Assembly (NCBI GenBank): GCA_016795295.1
Contig: JAEUHP010000150.1
Coordinates: 1-46,020 of the forward strand
Length of the DNA stretch: 46,020 bases
Origin: Planctomycetota bacterium
Lineage (GTDB): Bacteria; Planctomycetota; UBA1135; UBA2386
Direction: 5' to 3'
Shown here: one piece after another, positions 30,943 through 38,022 of the stretch
Position numbering within the stretch: the stretch's first letter is position 1
How the letters are laid out: each line of letters starts with the position of its first letter
Program-made: the position numbers and the translations under genes
Notes under the pieces: model-generated
Databases searched by the model: none
Told to the model about the DNA's origin: nothing
What the model saw: only the letters and a program-made list of their open reading frames with translations

Positions 30943-32343
30943 ATGTTGTGGCGCTTTCTTGACCGGACCGACGAACTGGAGCGGCTGCACACTGCCCTGT
31001 GGGGCAAGGCTCCCGGCCTGGTCTGCCTCTATGGTCGCCGTCGGCTCGGCAAGTCGGCTTTGTTGCGCGCCCTGATCGAACAGCGACCGGCCCCCTACTA
31101 CGTCGGTGATGCGCGCGAGGCGGGGCCGCAGCGCGCGGCGCTCGCGGCCGAGATCGGGCGTCATCTGCCCGGATTCGACACCGCCGACTATCGCGACTGG
31201 GACGCCTTGTTGGCGCAGTGGTGGCGGCTGGCGCCGCGCGAACTGCCGTTGGTGCTCGACGAGTTTCCGAGTCTCGTCGCCAGCGCCCCGGAGCTGCCGA
31301 GCCTGCTGCAGAAGCACCTCGACCGGCAGCCGCGGCCGTTCGTCGTGTGCGGCTCCTCGCAACGCATGATGCATGGGCTGGTTCTCGACGCCACGGCGCC
31401 GCTCTACGGTCGGGCCACGGAGATCCTGCGGCTACAGCCGCTCGAAATCGCCTGGCTGCGCCGGGCACTGCGACTGCGCACGGCCGAGGCAGTCGTCGAG
31501 CACTACGCACTTTGGGGCGGCGTGCCTCGGTATTGGCAGTTGGCAGCCGGCCACCGCGATCCGCTGGCCGCGGCTGCGCGGCTGTGTCTCGATCCGCTCG
31601 GTGTGCTGCATCAAGAGCCCGACCGCCTGCTCGCCGACGACCTGCAGGATCCGGCTCGCAGCAGTTCGGTGCTGTCGCTGGTCGGGAGTGGTTGCCACCG
31701 TTTGACCGAGATCGCGGGACGCCTCGGCGTTCCTGCAACATCGCTCAGCCGGCCGCTGGCACGCTTGGTGGATCTGGGGCTGATCGTGCGCGACGTGCCG
31801 TTTGGCCGCACCGTGCGCGACACCAAGCGGACTCTGTATCGACTCGGCGACCCGTTCCTCGGCTTCTGGTACCGCTTCGTCGAACCCAATCGCTCGCGGC
31901 TGGCCATGGGGCAGCTCGCTGCGGTCTCAGCCGACGTGCGCGCCGCGTGGCCGCAGTTCCTCGGCGGGGCCTGGGAACAGATGGCCAGGGACAGTGTTGC
32001 GCGCCTCGACATCGGCGGGCGCAGGTGGCGACCGGCGGTGTCGTGGTGGGGCACGACCAGCGACGGCGTGTCCATGCAGTTCGACGTGGTGGCAGAGTGT
32101 GTGGACGAGCCACGACGCGTCCTGGTCGGCGAAGTCAAGGTGGCGGCGACGCCCACCGAGGTGCGTGCCATCGCCGCACGCTTGCAGCGCGAAGCACCCC
32201 GCTGCCGGGAGCTGTCGGGGCGAACCGTCGAGGTTGCGGTCTGGGTGCTGCGTGGTCGGCGCGCAGTGCCGGGCGTCACGGTGCTCGGCGCCGAGGACGT
32301 CGTGGGGCAGCCGCCCAAGCCGGTCGCGCGGCGGCCGCGATGA
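30943..32343 (+). CDS. ATP-binding protein with DUF234-like C-terminus (ATPase C)
   Basis: This 466-residue protein starts MLWRFLDRTDELERL, a typical opening of the archaeal-type ATPase plus DUF234 family. Walker A is GRRRLGKSA, Walker B is LPLVLDEFPSL, and the sensor is VVCGSSQRMM. A winged-helix-like segment (about 240-280, LTEIAGRLGVPATSLSRPLARL) is followed by the DUF234 hallmark DPFLGFWYRFVEPN. Near the end, FDVVAECVDEPRRVLVGEVKV has the D ... E-x-K spacing of a PD-(D/E)XK-like fold. The family is distinct from, but parallel to, AAA_14/DUF4143. The longer ORF start at 30919 would place coding inside the palindrome; 30943 fits the family start better. It converges with polA across a strong hairpin. 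Confidence 0.88.
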   Translation: MLWRFLDRTDELERLHTALWGKAPGLVCLYGRRRLGKSALLRALIEQRPAPYYVGDAREAGPQRAALAAEIGRHLPGFDTADYRDWDALLAQWWRLAPRELPLVLDEFPSLVASAPELPSLLQKHLDRQPRPFVVCGSSQRMMHGLVLDATAPLYGRATEILRLQPLEIAWLRRALRLRTAEAVVEHYALWGGVPRYWQLAAGHRDPLAAAARLCLDPLGVLHQEPDRLLADDLQDPARSSSVLSLVGSGCHRLTEIAGRLGVPATSLSRPLARLVDLGLIVRDVPFGRTVRDTKRTLYRLGDPFLGFWYRFVEPNRSRLAMGQLAAVSADVRAAWPQFLGGAWEQMARDSVARLDIGGRRWRPAVSWWGTTSDGVSMQFDVVAECVDEPRRVLVGEVKVAATPTEVRAIAARLQREAPRCRELSGRTVEVAVWVLRGRRAVPGVTVLGAEDVVGQPPKPVARRPR

Positions 32344-32344
32344 G

Positions 32345-32373
32345 CGGCAGGCGGCGCTCCACGCCGCCTGCCG
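32345..32373. terminator. Bidirectional hairpin between ATPase C and polA
   Basis: CGGCAGGCGGCG (32345-32356) pairs perfectly with CGCCGCCTGCCG (32362-32373), a 12-bp GC-rich stem with a 5-nt CTCCA loop. It fills the 33-bp gap between the convergent stop codons. It probably ends transcription from both sides, although there is no U-tract. Confidence 0.8.
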
Positions 32374-32376
32374 GCC

Positions 32377-35097
32377 TCAATGCGCCGCGAGCCAGTTCGC
32401 CCCGCTCCCCACCGACACCTCCAACGGCACCCGCAGCTCCGCTGCGCCGCGCATGCCGTCCACCACCAGCCGCTGCACCAAACCCAGCTCCTCCTCGGGC
32501 ACGTCCAGCACCAGTTCGTCGTGCACCTGCAACAACAACTGCGCCCGCAGCCCGTGCCGGTGCAGGGACTCGTGCACGCGCAGCATCGCGCGCTTCACGA
32601 TGTCGGCCGCAGCACCCTGGATCGGGGTGTTGACCGCCATGTTCTCCGCGGCGATCCGCTGCATCGCGTTGGTCGAATCGATGTCGCCGAGCAGCCGGCG
32701 GCGGCCGAACAGCGTGCGCACCTCCTTCTGCTCCCGCGCCATCTGCAGCGACGCGTCCAGATAGCGCTTCACCCCAGGCAGAGCGCGGAAGTACTGCTCG
32801 ATGAACCGCTTCGCCTCCGGGGGCCGCATGCCCGTTTCGGCGGCCAGCCGCGAAGCGCCCATGCCGTAGATCAGCCCATAGTTGACGATCTTCGCCTGGT
32901 TGCGCAGCTCGGGCGTCACCAGCGTCGGCAGCAGACCGTGCACCAGCGCCGCGGTCCGGGAGTGGATGTCCTCGCCCTTGGCGAACGCTTCGACCAGCGC
33001 GCGGTCTTCGGACAGATGGGCCAGGATGCGCAGCTCGATCTGTGAGTAGTCGGCGGAGAGCAGCACCCAGCCGGGCCCGCGGGGCACGAAGGCGGCGCGC
33101 ACCCGTTTGCCGAGGTCGGTGCGGATCGGGATGTTCTGCAGGTTCGGATCCTCGGAGGACAGCCGCCCGGTCGCCGCCACCGCCTGGTTGAAGGTGGTGT
33201 GCACGCGGCCGGTGCCCGGGTCGATCATGCGCGGCAGGCTGTCGACGTAGGTCGAGGCCAGTTTGGTCAACTGCCGCCATTCCAGGACCAGCGCCGGCAC
33301 TTCGTGGTGCGGGGCGAGTTGCTCCAGCACCTCGTGGTCGACCTTGTACTGGCCGGTGGGGGTGCGCTTGGGCTTCGGCAGGTTGGCGAGCCGGTGCACT
33401 TCGAGGTCGTCGAACAGCACCTTGCCGAGCTGCGGCAGCGACGCCAGGTTGAACGGCTCCTTGGCGCGTTCGTGCACCCGCGCCTCGATGGTGCGGATCC
33501 GGTCGTCGAGGTCCCGCGCCAGGACTTGCAGGTGCTGCGGGTCGACGTGGATGCCGGCCCATTCCATGTCGAGCAGGACCGGCCAGAGCGGTCGCTCCAG
33601 TTCCCGGTAGAGGGCGAGGGTGCGCTGCCGTTCGAGTTCGGGCTGCAGCCGGTCCCAGAGGCGCAGGGCGAGGTCGGCTTCTTCGTCCACGTACTTGCCG
33701 GCGAGAGCCGGATCGACCTCGGCGAAGGTGCGTTGCTTCTTGCCGGTGCCGGTGACGTCCTTGGCGGCGGTTTTCTTGTAGTGGAAGTGCCGCAGCGACA
33801 GGGCCGCCAGGTCGTGGTCGGCACTCGGGTCGAGGCAGTAGCTGGCGAGCCGCGGATCGTCGCCCGTGGTGCTGAGTGCGACGCCGGCCGAGCGCAGCAG
33901 CAGGGCCGCGCGTTTGTGGTCGTGCACCACCTTGTGCGGCGTTGGACCCGTCAGGAACGGCGCCAGCGCGGCCAGCACGGCGGCGGCGCCGCCGGGTTGC
34001 AGGGGCGGTTCGAGGTGCAGTGGCACGTAGTGGGCCTCGCCCGGGGCCAGGGCGAAGGCGAGGCCGATGAGGCGCCGCGAACGGGGCAGGCCCGGCGTGT
34101 GCTCCACCGCGATGCCGCAGCGCTCGACGGTGCGCAGGCGCTCGAGCAGGGTGGCGAACTCCTCGGGCGTGCGCACCACGCGGTAGTCCTGCGGCACTTC
34201 GGCTTCGGGCGTGGCCGCGGCGGCGAGCTGCGCCAAGAGGCCGGTGAACTCGAGGCGCGCGAACAACGGCCGCAGACGTTCGGGGTCGGGCGCGGCCGGA
34301 CCGAGCTGGTTCGCGTGCAGCGGCAGCGGCACGTCGAGCTTCAGTGTGACCAGCTGGCGCGACAGCAGGGCCAGGTCGCGGTGCTGCTCGAGCGTGGTGC
34401 GGATCGCCGGTTTGTCGACTTCGGCGGTGCGGGCGAGCAGGTTCTCGAGTGTGCCGAAGCGCTGCAGCAGCGCCACGGCGGTTTTTTCGCCGATCTTCGG
34501 CACCCCGGGCACGTTGTCGCTGCTGTCGCCCATCAGGGCCAGCAGATCGCCGATCTGGCCGGGCGAAACGCCCCATTTGGCCACGCACGCGGCGGTGTCG
34601 AGGATCTCGGGTTTGGCGGTGGAGCTGCGCAGATTCCACAGCACCAGGTGCTCGTCGACCAGTTGCAGGAAGTCTTTGTCGCCGGTGACCAGGAACACGT
34701 CCATGCCGGCCGAGCGGCCCTGCACCGCCAGCGTGCCGATCACGTCGTCGGCTTCGTCGCTGTCGCTCTCGACGATCGGAATGCCGAAGCCGAGCGTGGC
34801 TTCGCGGATGTCGGCGAGTTGCACCGCCATCTCGTCGGGCATCTTGCTGCGCGTCGACTTGTATTCGGGATAGAGCGCCTGGCGCTTCTGGTCGCCGCGC
34901 GGGCCGTCGAACGCGATGGCGATCGCGTCGGGCCGTTCGCGCTCGAGCAGGGCGCGCAGCGTGGTGCAGAAGCCGTAGGTCGCCGCGGTCGGGTGGCCGC
35001 TCTTGGTGGTGAGCGGTGCACGGCCGCTGCCTTGGAAGGCGAAGAAGCTGCGGTAGGCGAGGGCGGTGCCGTCGATCAGGAAGAGCCGCTTTCGCAT
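32377..35097 (-). CDS. polA: DNA polymerase I, predicted proofreading-deficient
   Basis: This 906-residue enzyme fills gaps and removes primers. The 5' nuclease domain (1-290) is intact: AFDGPRGDQKRQALYPEYK, SDSDEADDVIG, TGDKDFLQ and GDSSDNVPGVPKIGEKTA. The polymerase motifs are also present: A SADYSQIELR (Asp683), B RNQAKIVNYGLIYG (Lys736, Tyr740) and C QVHDELVLD (Asp860). The 3'-5' exonuclease region (about 305-490) keeps its size but not its acids. The ExoI site reads AVEHT (Asp355 of E. coli to Ala330, Glu kept), no Asp is evident at ExoII (HDHKRAAL), and ExoIII reads YVDEEAD (Asp501 to Glu473). Tyr740 stands where E. coli has Phe762. The start at 35097 gives the standard MRKRLFLIDGTALAYR. 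Confidence 0.95.
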   Translation of the reverse strand: MRKRLFLIDGTALAYRSFFAFQGSGRAPLTTKSGHPTAATYGFCTTLRALLERERPDAIAIAFDGPRGDQKRQALYPEYKSTRSKMPDEMAVQLADIREATLGFGIPIVESDSDEADDVIGTLAVQGRSAGMDVFLVTGDKDFLQLVDEHLVLWNLRSSTAKPEILDTAACVAKWGVSPGQIGDLLALMGDSSDNVPGVPKIGEKTAVALLQRFGTLENLLARTAEVDKPAIRTTLEQHRDLALLSRQLVTLKLDVPLPLHANQLGPAAPDPERLRPLFARLEFTGLLAQLAAAATPEAEVPQDYRVVRTPEEFATLLERLRTVERCGIAVEHTPGLPRSRRLIGLAFALAPGEAHYVPLHLEPPLQPGGAAAVLAALAPFLTGPTPHKVVHDHKRAALLLRSAGVALSTTGDDPRLASYCLDPSADHDLAALSLRHFHYKKTAAKDVTGTGKKQRTFAEVDPALAGKYVDEEADLALRLWDRLQPELERQRTLALYRELERPLWPVLLDMEWAGIHVDPQHLQVLARDLDDRIRTIEARVHERAKEPFNLASLPQLGKVLFDDLEVHRLANLPKPKRTPTGQYKVDHEVLEQLAPHHEVPALVLEWRQLTKLASTYVDSLPRMIDPGTGRVHTTFNQAVAATGRLSSEDPNLQNIPIRTDLGKRVRAAFVPRGPGWVLLSADYSQIELRILAHLSEDRALVEAFAKGEDIHSRTAALVHGLLPTLVTPELRNQAKIVNYGLIYGMGASRLAAETGMRPPEAKRFIEQYFRALPGVKRYLDASLQMAREQKEVRTLFGRRRLLGDIDSTNAMQRIAAENMAVNTPIQGAAADIVKRAMLRVHESLHRHGLRAQLLLQVHDELVLDVPEEELGLVQRLVVDGMRGAAELRVPLEVSVGSGANWLAAH

Positions 35098-35305
35098 CGC
35101 GCCGTTGTAGCGGGCGGGCCTGGGCTCGGCACCGGCGCAGTCATGGATCGCCCGGTGATCGACGTGCGGCGACGGCCGCGATGGGCCGCAGTCTCGAGCA
35201 CCCTCGCGCGGCGCGAGGCTTCGCGCCAGCGCAAGGCCCCCAGCAACCAGCGGCCGAGGCCAATGTTTGCAGCCGCGGTGCGGTTGCGGCCACGGCCGCG
35301 AAGGG

Positions 35306-36202
35306 TCACTGGCTGGCGACCACGCCGAACTGCAGGCCGAAGGCGATCTGCGTGGTCTGCTCGGCGCCCTGGAACCACAGCGGGGTGCTGAGGAACCGCG
35401 GGTCGTTGGGGTAGCTGAACGGCAGGGAACCCACGCCGTTGGCGTCGGCAACCGTGAACGCCAGGGTCACCGTCGAGCCGAGGTCGAGCAGGCAGCTGCC
35501 GAGCACGCCGGGGAACTGCGTGCCGGTCGGGTTCGCGGCGGCGGCCAGGAACAGGCCGCAGAAGGCGAAGGGCGCGCCGCGCACTTCCTGCGTGATGTTG
35601 GCACCCAGCATGCGGTTGCCGCGCAGCCAGTAGGTGGGGCCAACGGTGTCGCGCACCGACACGTTGTCGATGTTCAGGCGCGGGTTGGCGGCGCCGCCCA
35701 GGAACTGCCGTTGGAAGAAGATGCGCAAGGTCACGAAGCCCGAGGTGTTCGGCTGGAAACGGCCGCAGAGCTGGGCGCGCTTGATCTGCGGCGAGGTGAA
35801 GCTGCCGAAGGCGTGGCGGGCGACCTCGACGTCGTCGACTTCGACCCAGAGGGTGCCGATGTCGGCGTTGTTGGTGGTCGAGTTGGGGCGGGCGCCGCTC
35901 GCGTCGCAGCGGAACTCGTAGGTCAGGCCCTGGATCACCAGGATCTGCTGCTCGAGGGTGTTGGGTGGATAGGGGCCCGGGGCGACCTGGCCGCCGGCGT
36001 TGACGCCGAACGAGTCGCTGGCCCCCATGCCGGTCGTGTCCCAGCCGCTCTCGAGGCCGGGGTTCACGCTGTAGGCGCCGCCCATCACCCAGGGAGCGAG
36101 GGTGCCGGTGAAGTCGCCGTTGGTGACCCACTCGGTGCCCTGGGCGGGCAAACACGTGGCCGCCGCGGCCAGGATGGCGAGAGCGAAGAGCTTGGAGCGC
36201 AT
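35306..36202 (-). CDS. Secreted carbohydrate-binding-like protein
   Basis: This 298-residue protein has a signal peptide (LFALAILAAAATCLPAQG). A jelly-roll domain follows (about 22-185): EWVTNGDFTGTLAPWVMGG, LTYEFRCDASGARPN, FVTLRIFFQRQF and RLNIDNVSVRDT. That pattern (NGDFE... followed by a final IDNVSV strand) is typical of carbohydrate-binding-module-like domains in secreted bacterial proteins. The C-terminal 100 residues (about 195-298) resemble the beta module shared with the CAP, esterase and kelch proteins here (NPTGTQFPGVLGSCLLDL, FLSTPLWFQGAEQ). It is presumably exported and binds glycans; no catalytic residues are seen. It lies upstream of polA on the same strand with a 208-bp gap. 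Confidence 0.82.
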   Translation of the reverse strand: MRSKLFALAILAAAATCLPAQGTEWVTNGDFTGTLAPWVMGGAYSVNPGLESGWDTTGMGASDSFGVNAGGQVAPGPYPPNTLEQQILVIQGLTYEFRCDASGARPNSTTNNADIGTLWVEVDDVEVARHAFGSFTSPQIKRAQLCGRFQPNTSGFVTLRIFFQRQFLGGAANPRLNIDNVSVRDTVGPTYWLRGNRMLGANITQEVRGAPFAFCGLFLAAAANPTGTQFPGVLGSCLLDLGSTVTLAFTVADANGVGSLPFSYPNDPRFLSTPLWFQGAEQTTQIAFGLQFGVVASQ

Positions 36203-36364
36203 GGGGTTGGGCTGGAGGTTGGCTGGGACCTGCTCAGGTTGGCGGCGCCGCCCACCGGGTCAAGGGGGTGGGCGATGCCAAAGCTGTAAGGCGCGCGGCT
36301 GCGGCGGTGCGATGGGAGCCATGCGGGTGGGGATGCACGCGGAAGAACTGGTCCAGAACCGGGT

Positions 36365-36393
36365 TTGACGGGGTGGGGGTCCGCCGCTACACT
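36365..36393 (+). promoter_or_regulatory. Near-consensus sigma70-type promoter of rpmH
   Basis: TTGACG (36365-36370) and TACACT (36388-36393) are separated by exactly 17 bp, the best promoter match in the window. The expected start near 36400 gives a leader of about 37 nt before the ATG at 36437. A strong promoter fits a ribosomal protein gene. Confidence 0.75.
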
Positions 36394-36436
36394 GTTCCGC
36401 CCGATCCGGCGCGACCGCGCTGGCCGAACCGCCGCC

Positions 36437-36571
36437 ATGAAGCTCAAAGTCCGTCGTTCCAAAGCGAAGCGCCTCAAGAAGGTCGGCTTCCGCACGCGCA
36501 GCAAGACCGTCGGTGGCCGCAAGGTCATCAAGCGCAAGATCAAGCGCTCGGGCAAGTTCCGGGTCGGCTGA
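36437..36571 (+). CDS. rpmH: Large ribosomal subunit protein bL34
   Basis: This 44-residue, very basic protein matches the bL34 pattern: an N-terminal Lys/Arg stretch, then KRLKKVGFRTRSKT, GGRKVIKRKIKRSGK and a short end. GFRxR, GRxV and the Arg/Lys-rich helix are the recognised bL34 marks, and 44 residues is the usual length. The N-terminal F/Y-QPS found in many bL34 proteins reads KVRRS here. It is usually the first gene of an rpmH-rnpA-yidC group, but rnpA and yidC are not adjacent. It has its own strong promoter at 36365-36393. A short weak inverted repeat (CCGGT/ACCGG) follows the stop. Confidence 0.85.
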   Translation: MKLKVRRSKAKRLKKVGFRTRSKTVGGRKVIKRKIKRSGKFRVG

Positions 36572-36703
36572 GCTCCGGTCCTGCTGGGGTACCGGTTCCT
36601 TGAGTGCTGGTCCCCGTACTGCTGGGCCAGCATCACGGACGCACTGTGGTTACTTCGCGTTGGCGCTGGGCTAACCCTCGCGCCCTCTCCGCAATCCTCC
36701 CTC

Positions 36704-36709
36704 AGGAGG
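36704..36709 (+). promoter_or_regulatory. Strong Shine-Dalgarno site setting a GTG start
   Basis: AGGAGG lies four bases before GTG 36714. It is the only full-length Shine-Dalgarno sequence noticed at any start in the window, and it decides the unusual GTG start of the esterase. Confidence 0.7.
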
Positions 36710-36713
36710 TTCG

Positions 36714-37928
36714 GTGCGCCCACTCGCGTTGTTCGGTGCCACAGCGTCTTGCTTCGTGGCATTCCATCTCCCGGCCCAGTCCCCGTTTGGCGATGGCTGG
36801 AAGGAGCCGAGCCACAAGCCGGCGTCGGCCGTGCCGCTCCTCGGCATCGCTGGGGTGGCCTTGCCCGGCCTTGCCGAGCTGCGCGTGAGCCGCGCGGCCC
36901 CGGCAGCTCTGGTCGCCGCCGTGTTGGGCTTCGCCGAGGCTGCCGTACCGTTGCCCGGCGGCGCGGTGCTCGGAATCGACCCGTTGGTGGTGCCCCTGTT
37001 CGCTGCCGCCGATGGCACCGGACGCGCTGACCTGGCTTGGCAGTTTCCTGCTGCGGCCGCGGCGGGCCTGGGCTTTCTCGCCACCGCACTGGCGCTCGAC
37101 TCGGGGTTGCCCTTCGGCGCGGTGGGCTCCGTGCGGGTGGCGACGGTGCTACCGCTGCAAGTGCCGGTGGTGGGCGCTCCGGCCGACCTGGTCGTGGTGT
37201 TCGGGCAGAGCAATGCCGAGGGCTTTGCTGCGCTCGGCGACCTGCCCTTGGAGTTGCTGGGGCCGCAGCCGCGCCTGCGCATCTACAACGACTGGGTCGC
37301 CGCGTGGCAGCCATTGCAGGCGGGGCGCAACAACCAGCTGTTTCCCGACGTGGCGCGGTTCGGGCCCGAGCTCGGCATGGTGGTTGCCATGGCAGAGCGT
37401 GCTGCGCCGTTGTGGTTGGTGAAGTGTGCCGTGGCCCAGTCGTCGCTCGGGCCAGCGCCAGGGCCGTGGAACGAGTGGGGGCCGGCGGCAGGTGAGCTGT
37501 ATCCCGAACTGCTGCGGCGCATCGATGCCGCGGCCCAGGCGGCGCGCAATTCGGGGCTCGTGCCGCAGGTGCGGCTGGTCTGCATGATGCAAGGCGAGAG
37601 CGATGCGCTGAGCCCCGCGCTCGGCGCTGCCTATGGCGCGAACCTGGTGGCCCTGGTGCAGCAACTGCGGGCCGATTTGGCGGCGCGACAGCTCGATCGC
37701 ATGGGGCCGGCGGCGGTTCGCATCGGTCTGATCGCACCGGGTTTGCCGAGTGCGGTGTTCGTGGCGCGCGAGGCGGTGCGCGCCGGGCAGCAGAGCGCTG
37801 CGGACGTGCTGCTGCAGTGTGAAGTGGTGGAGACTGCGGGGCTCGAGTTGCAGCCGGATCAGGTGCACTTCGCCGGCGCGGGGCTGTTGGGCCTGGGCCA
37901 GCGCTGGCTCGCCGGCGTGCCGTTCTGA
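36714..37928 (+). CDS. Secreted SASA-type carbohydrate esterase with N-terminal beta module
   Basis: This 404-residue protein begins with a signal peptide (LFGATASCFVAFHLPAQ). Residues about 23-145 match the beta module found at the C-terminus of other secreted proteins here (GIAGVALPGLAELRVSRAAP, VPLPGGAVLGIDPLVVPL, ALALDSGLPFGAVGSVRV). The catalytic part (about 155-404) is a sialate-O-acetylesterase-like (SASA, CE6-type) domain: VVVFGQSNAEGF with nucleophile Ser166, MMQGESDAL, and DQVHFAGAGLLGLG carrying the Asp-His pair. It probably removes acetyl groups from extracellular polysaccharides. The module being N-terminal is unusual. GTG 36714 is chosen for its AGGAGG site. It precedes the kelch gene with a 94-bp gap. 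Confidence 0.87.
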   Translation: MRPLALFGATASCFVAFHLPAQSPFGDGWKEPSHKPASAVPLLGIAGVALPGLAELRVSRAAPAALVAAVLGFAEAAVPLPGGAVLGIDPLVVPLFAAADGTGRADLAWQFPAAAAAGLGFLATALALDSGLPFGAVGSVRVATVLPLQVPVVGAPADLVVVFGQSNAEGFAALGDLPLELLGPQPRLRIYNDWVAAWQPLQAGRNNQLFPDVARFGPELGMVVAMAERAAPLWLVKCAVAQSSLGPAPGPWNEWGPAAGELYPELLRRIDAAAQAARNSGLVPQVRLVCMMQGESDALSPALGAAYGANLVALVQQLRADLAARQLDRMGPAAVRIGLIAPGLPSAVFVAREAVRAGQQSAADVLLQCEVVETAGLELQPDQVHFAGAGLLGLGQRWLAGVPF

Positions 37929-38022
37929 GCCCGGGCTCGGCGCGCCACGCCGTTGCGCGGCATTCTCGTTACGCAATCGGCGTGCGCGGCTATCCGCAGC
38001 ACCTTCTCCGTCCCTGGAGCCC

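Noticed and set aside
36085..37737. A 550-codon reverse-strand open frame near rpmH
   Set aside because: It overlaps the well-supported rpmH and esterase genes, and its translation is Arg/Pro/Ala-rich and motif-free.
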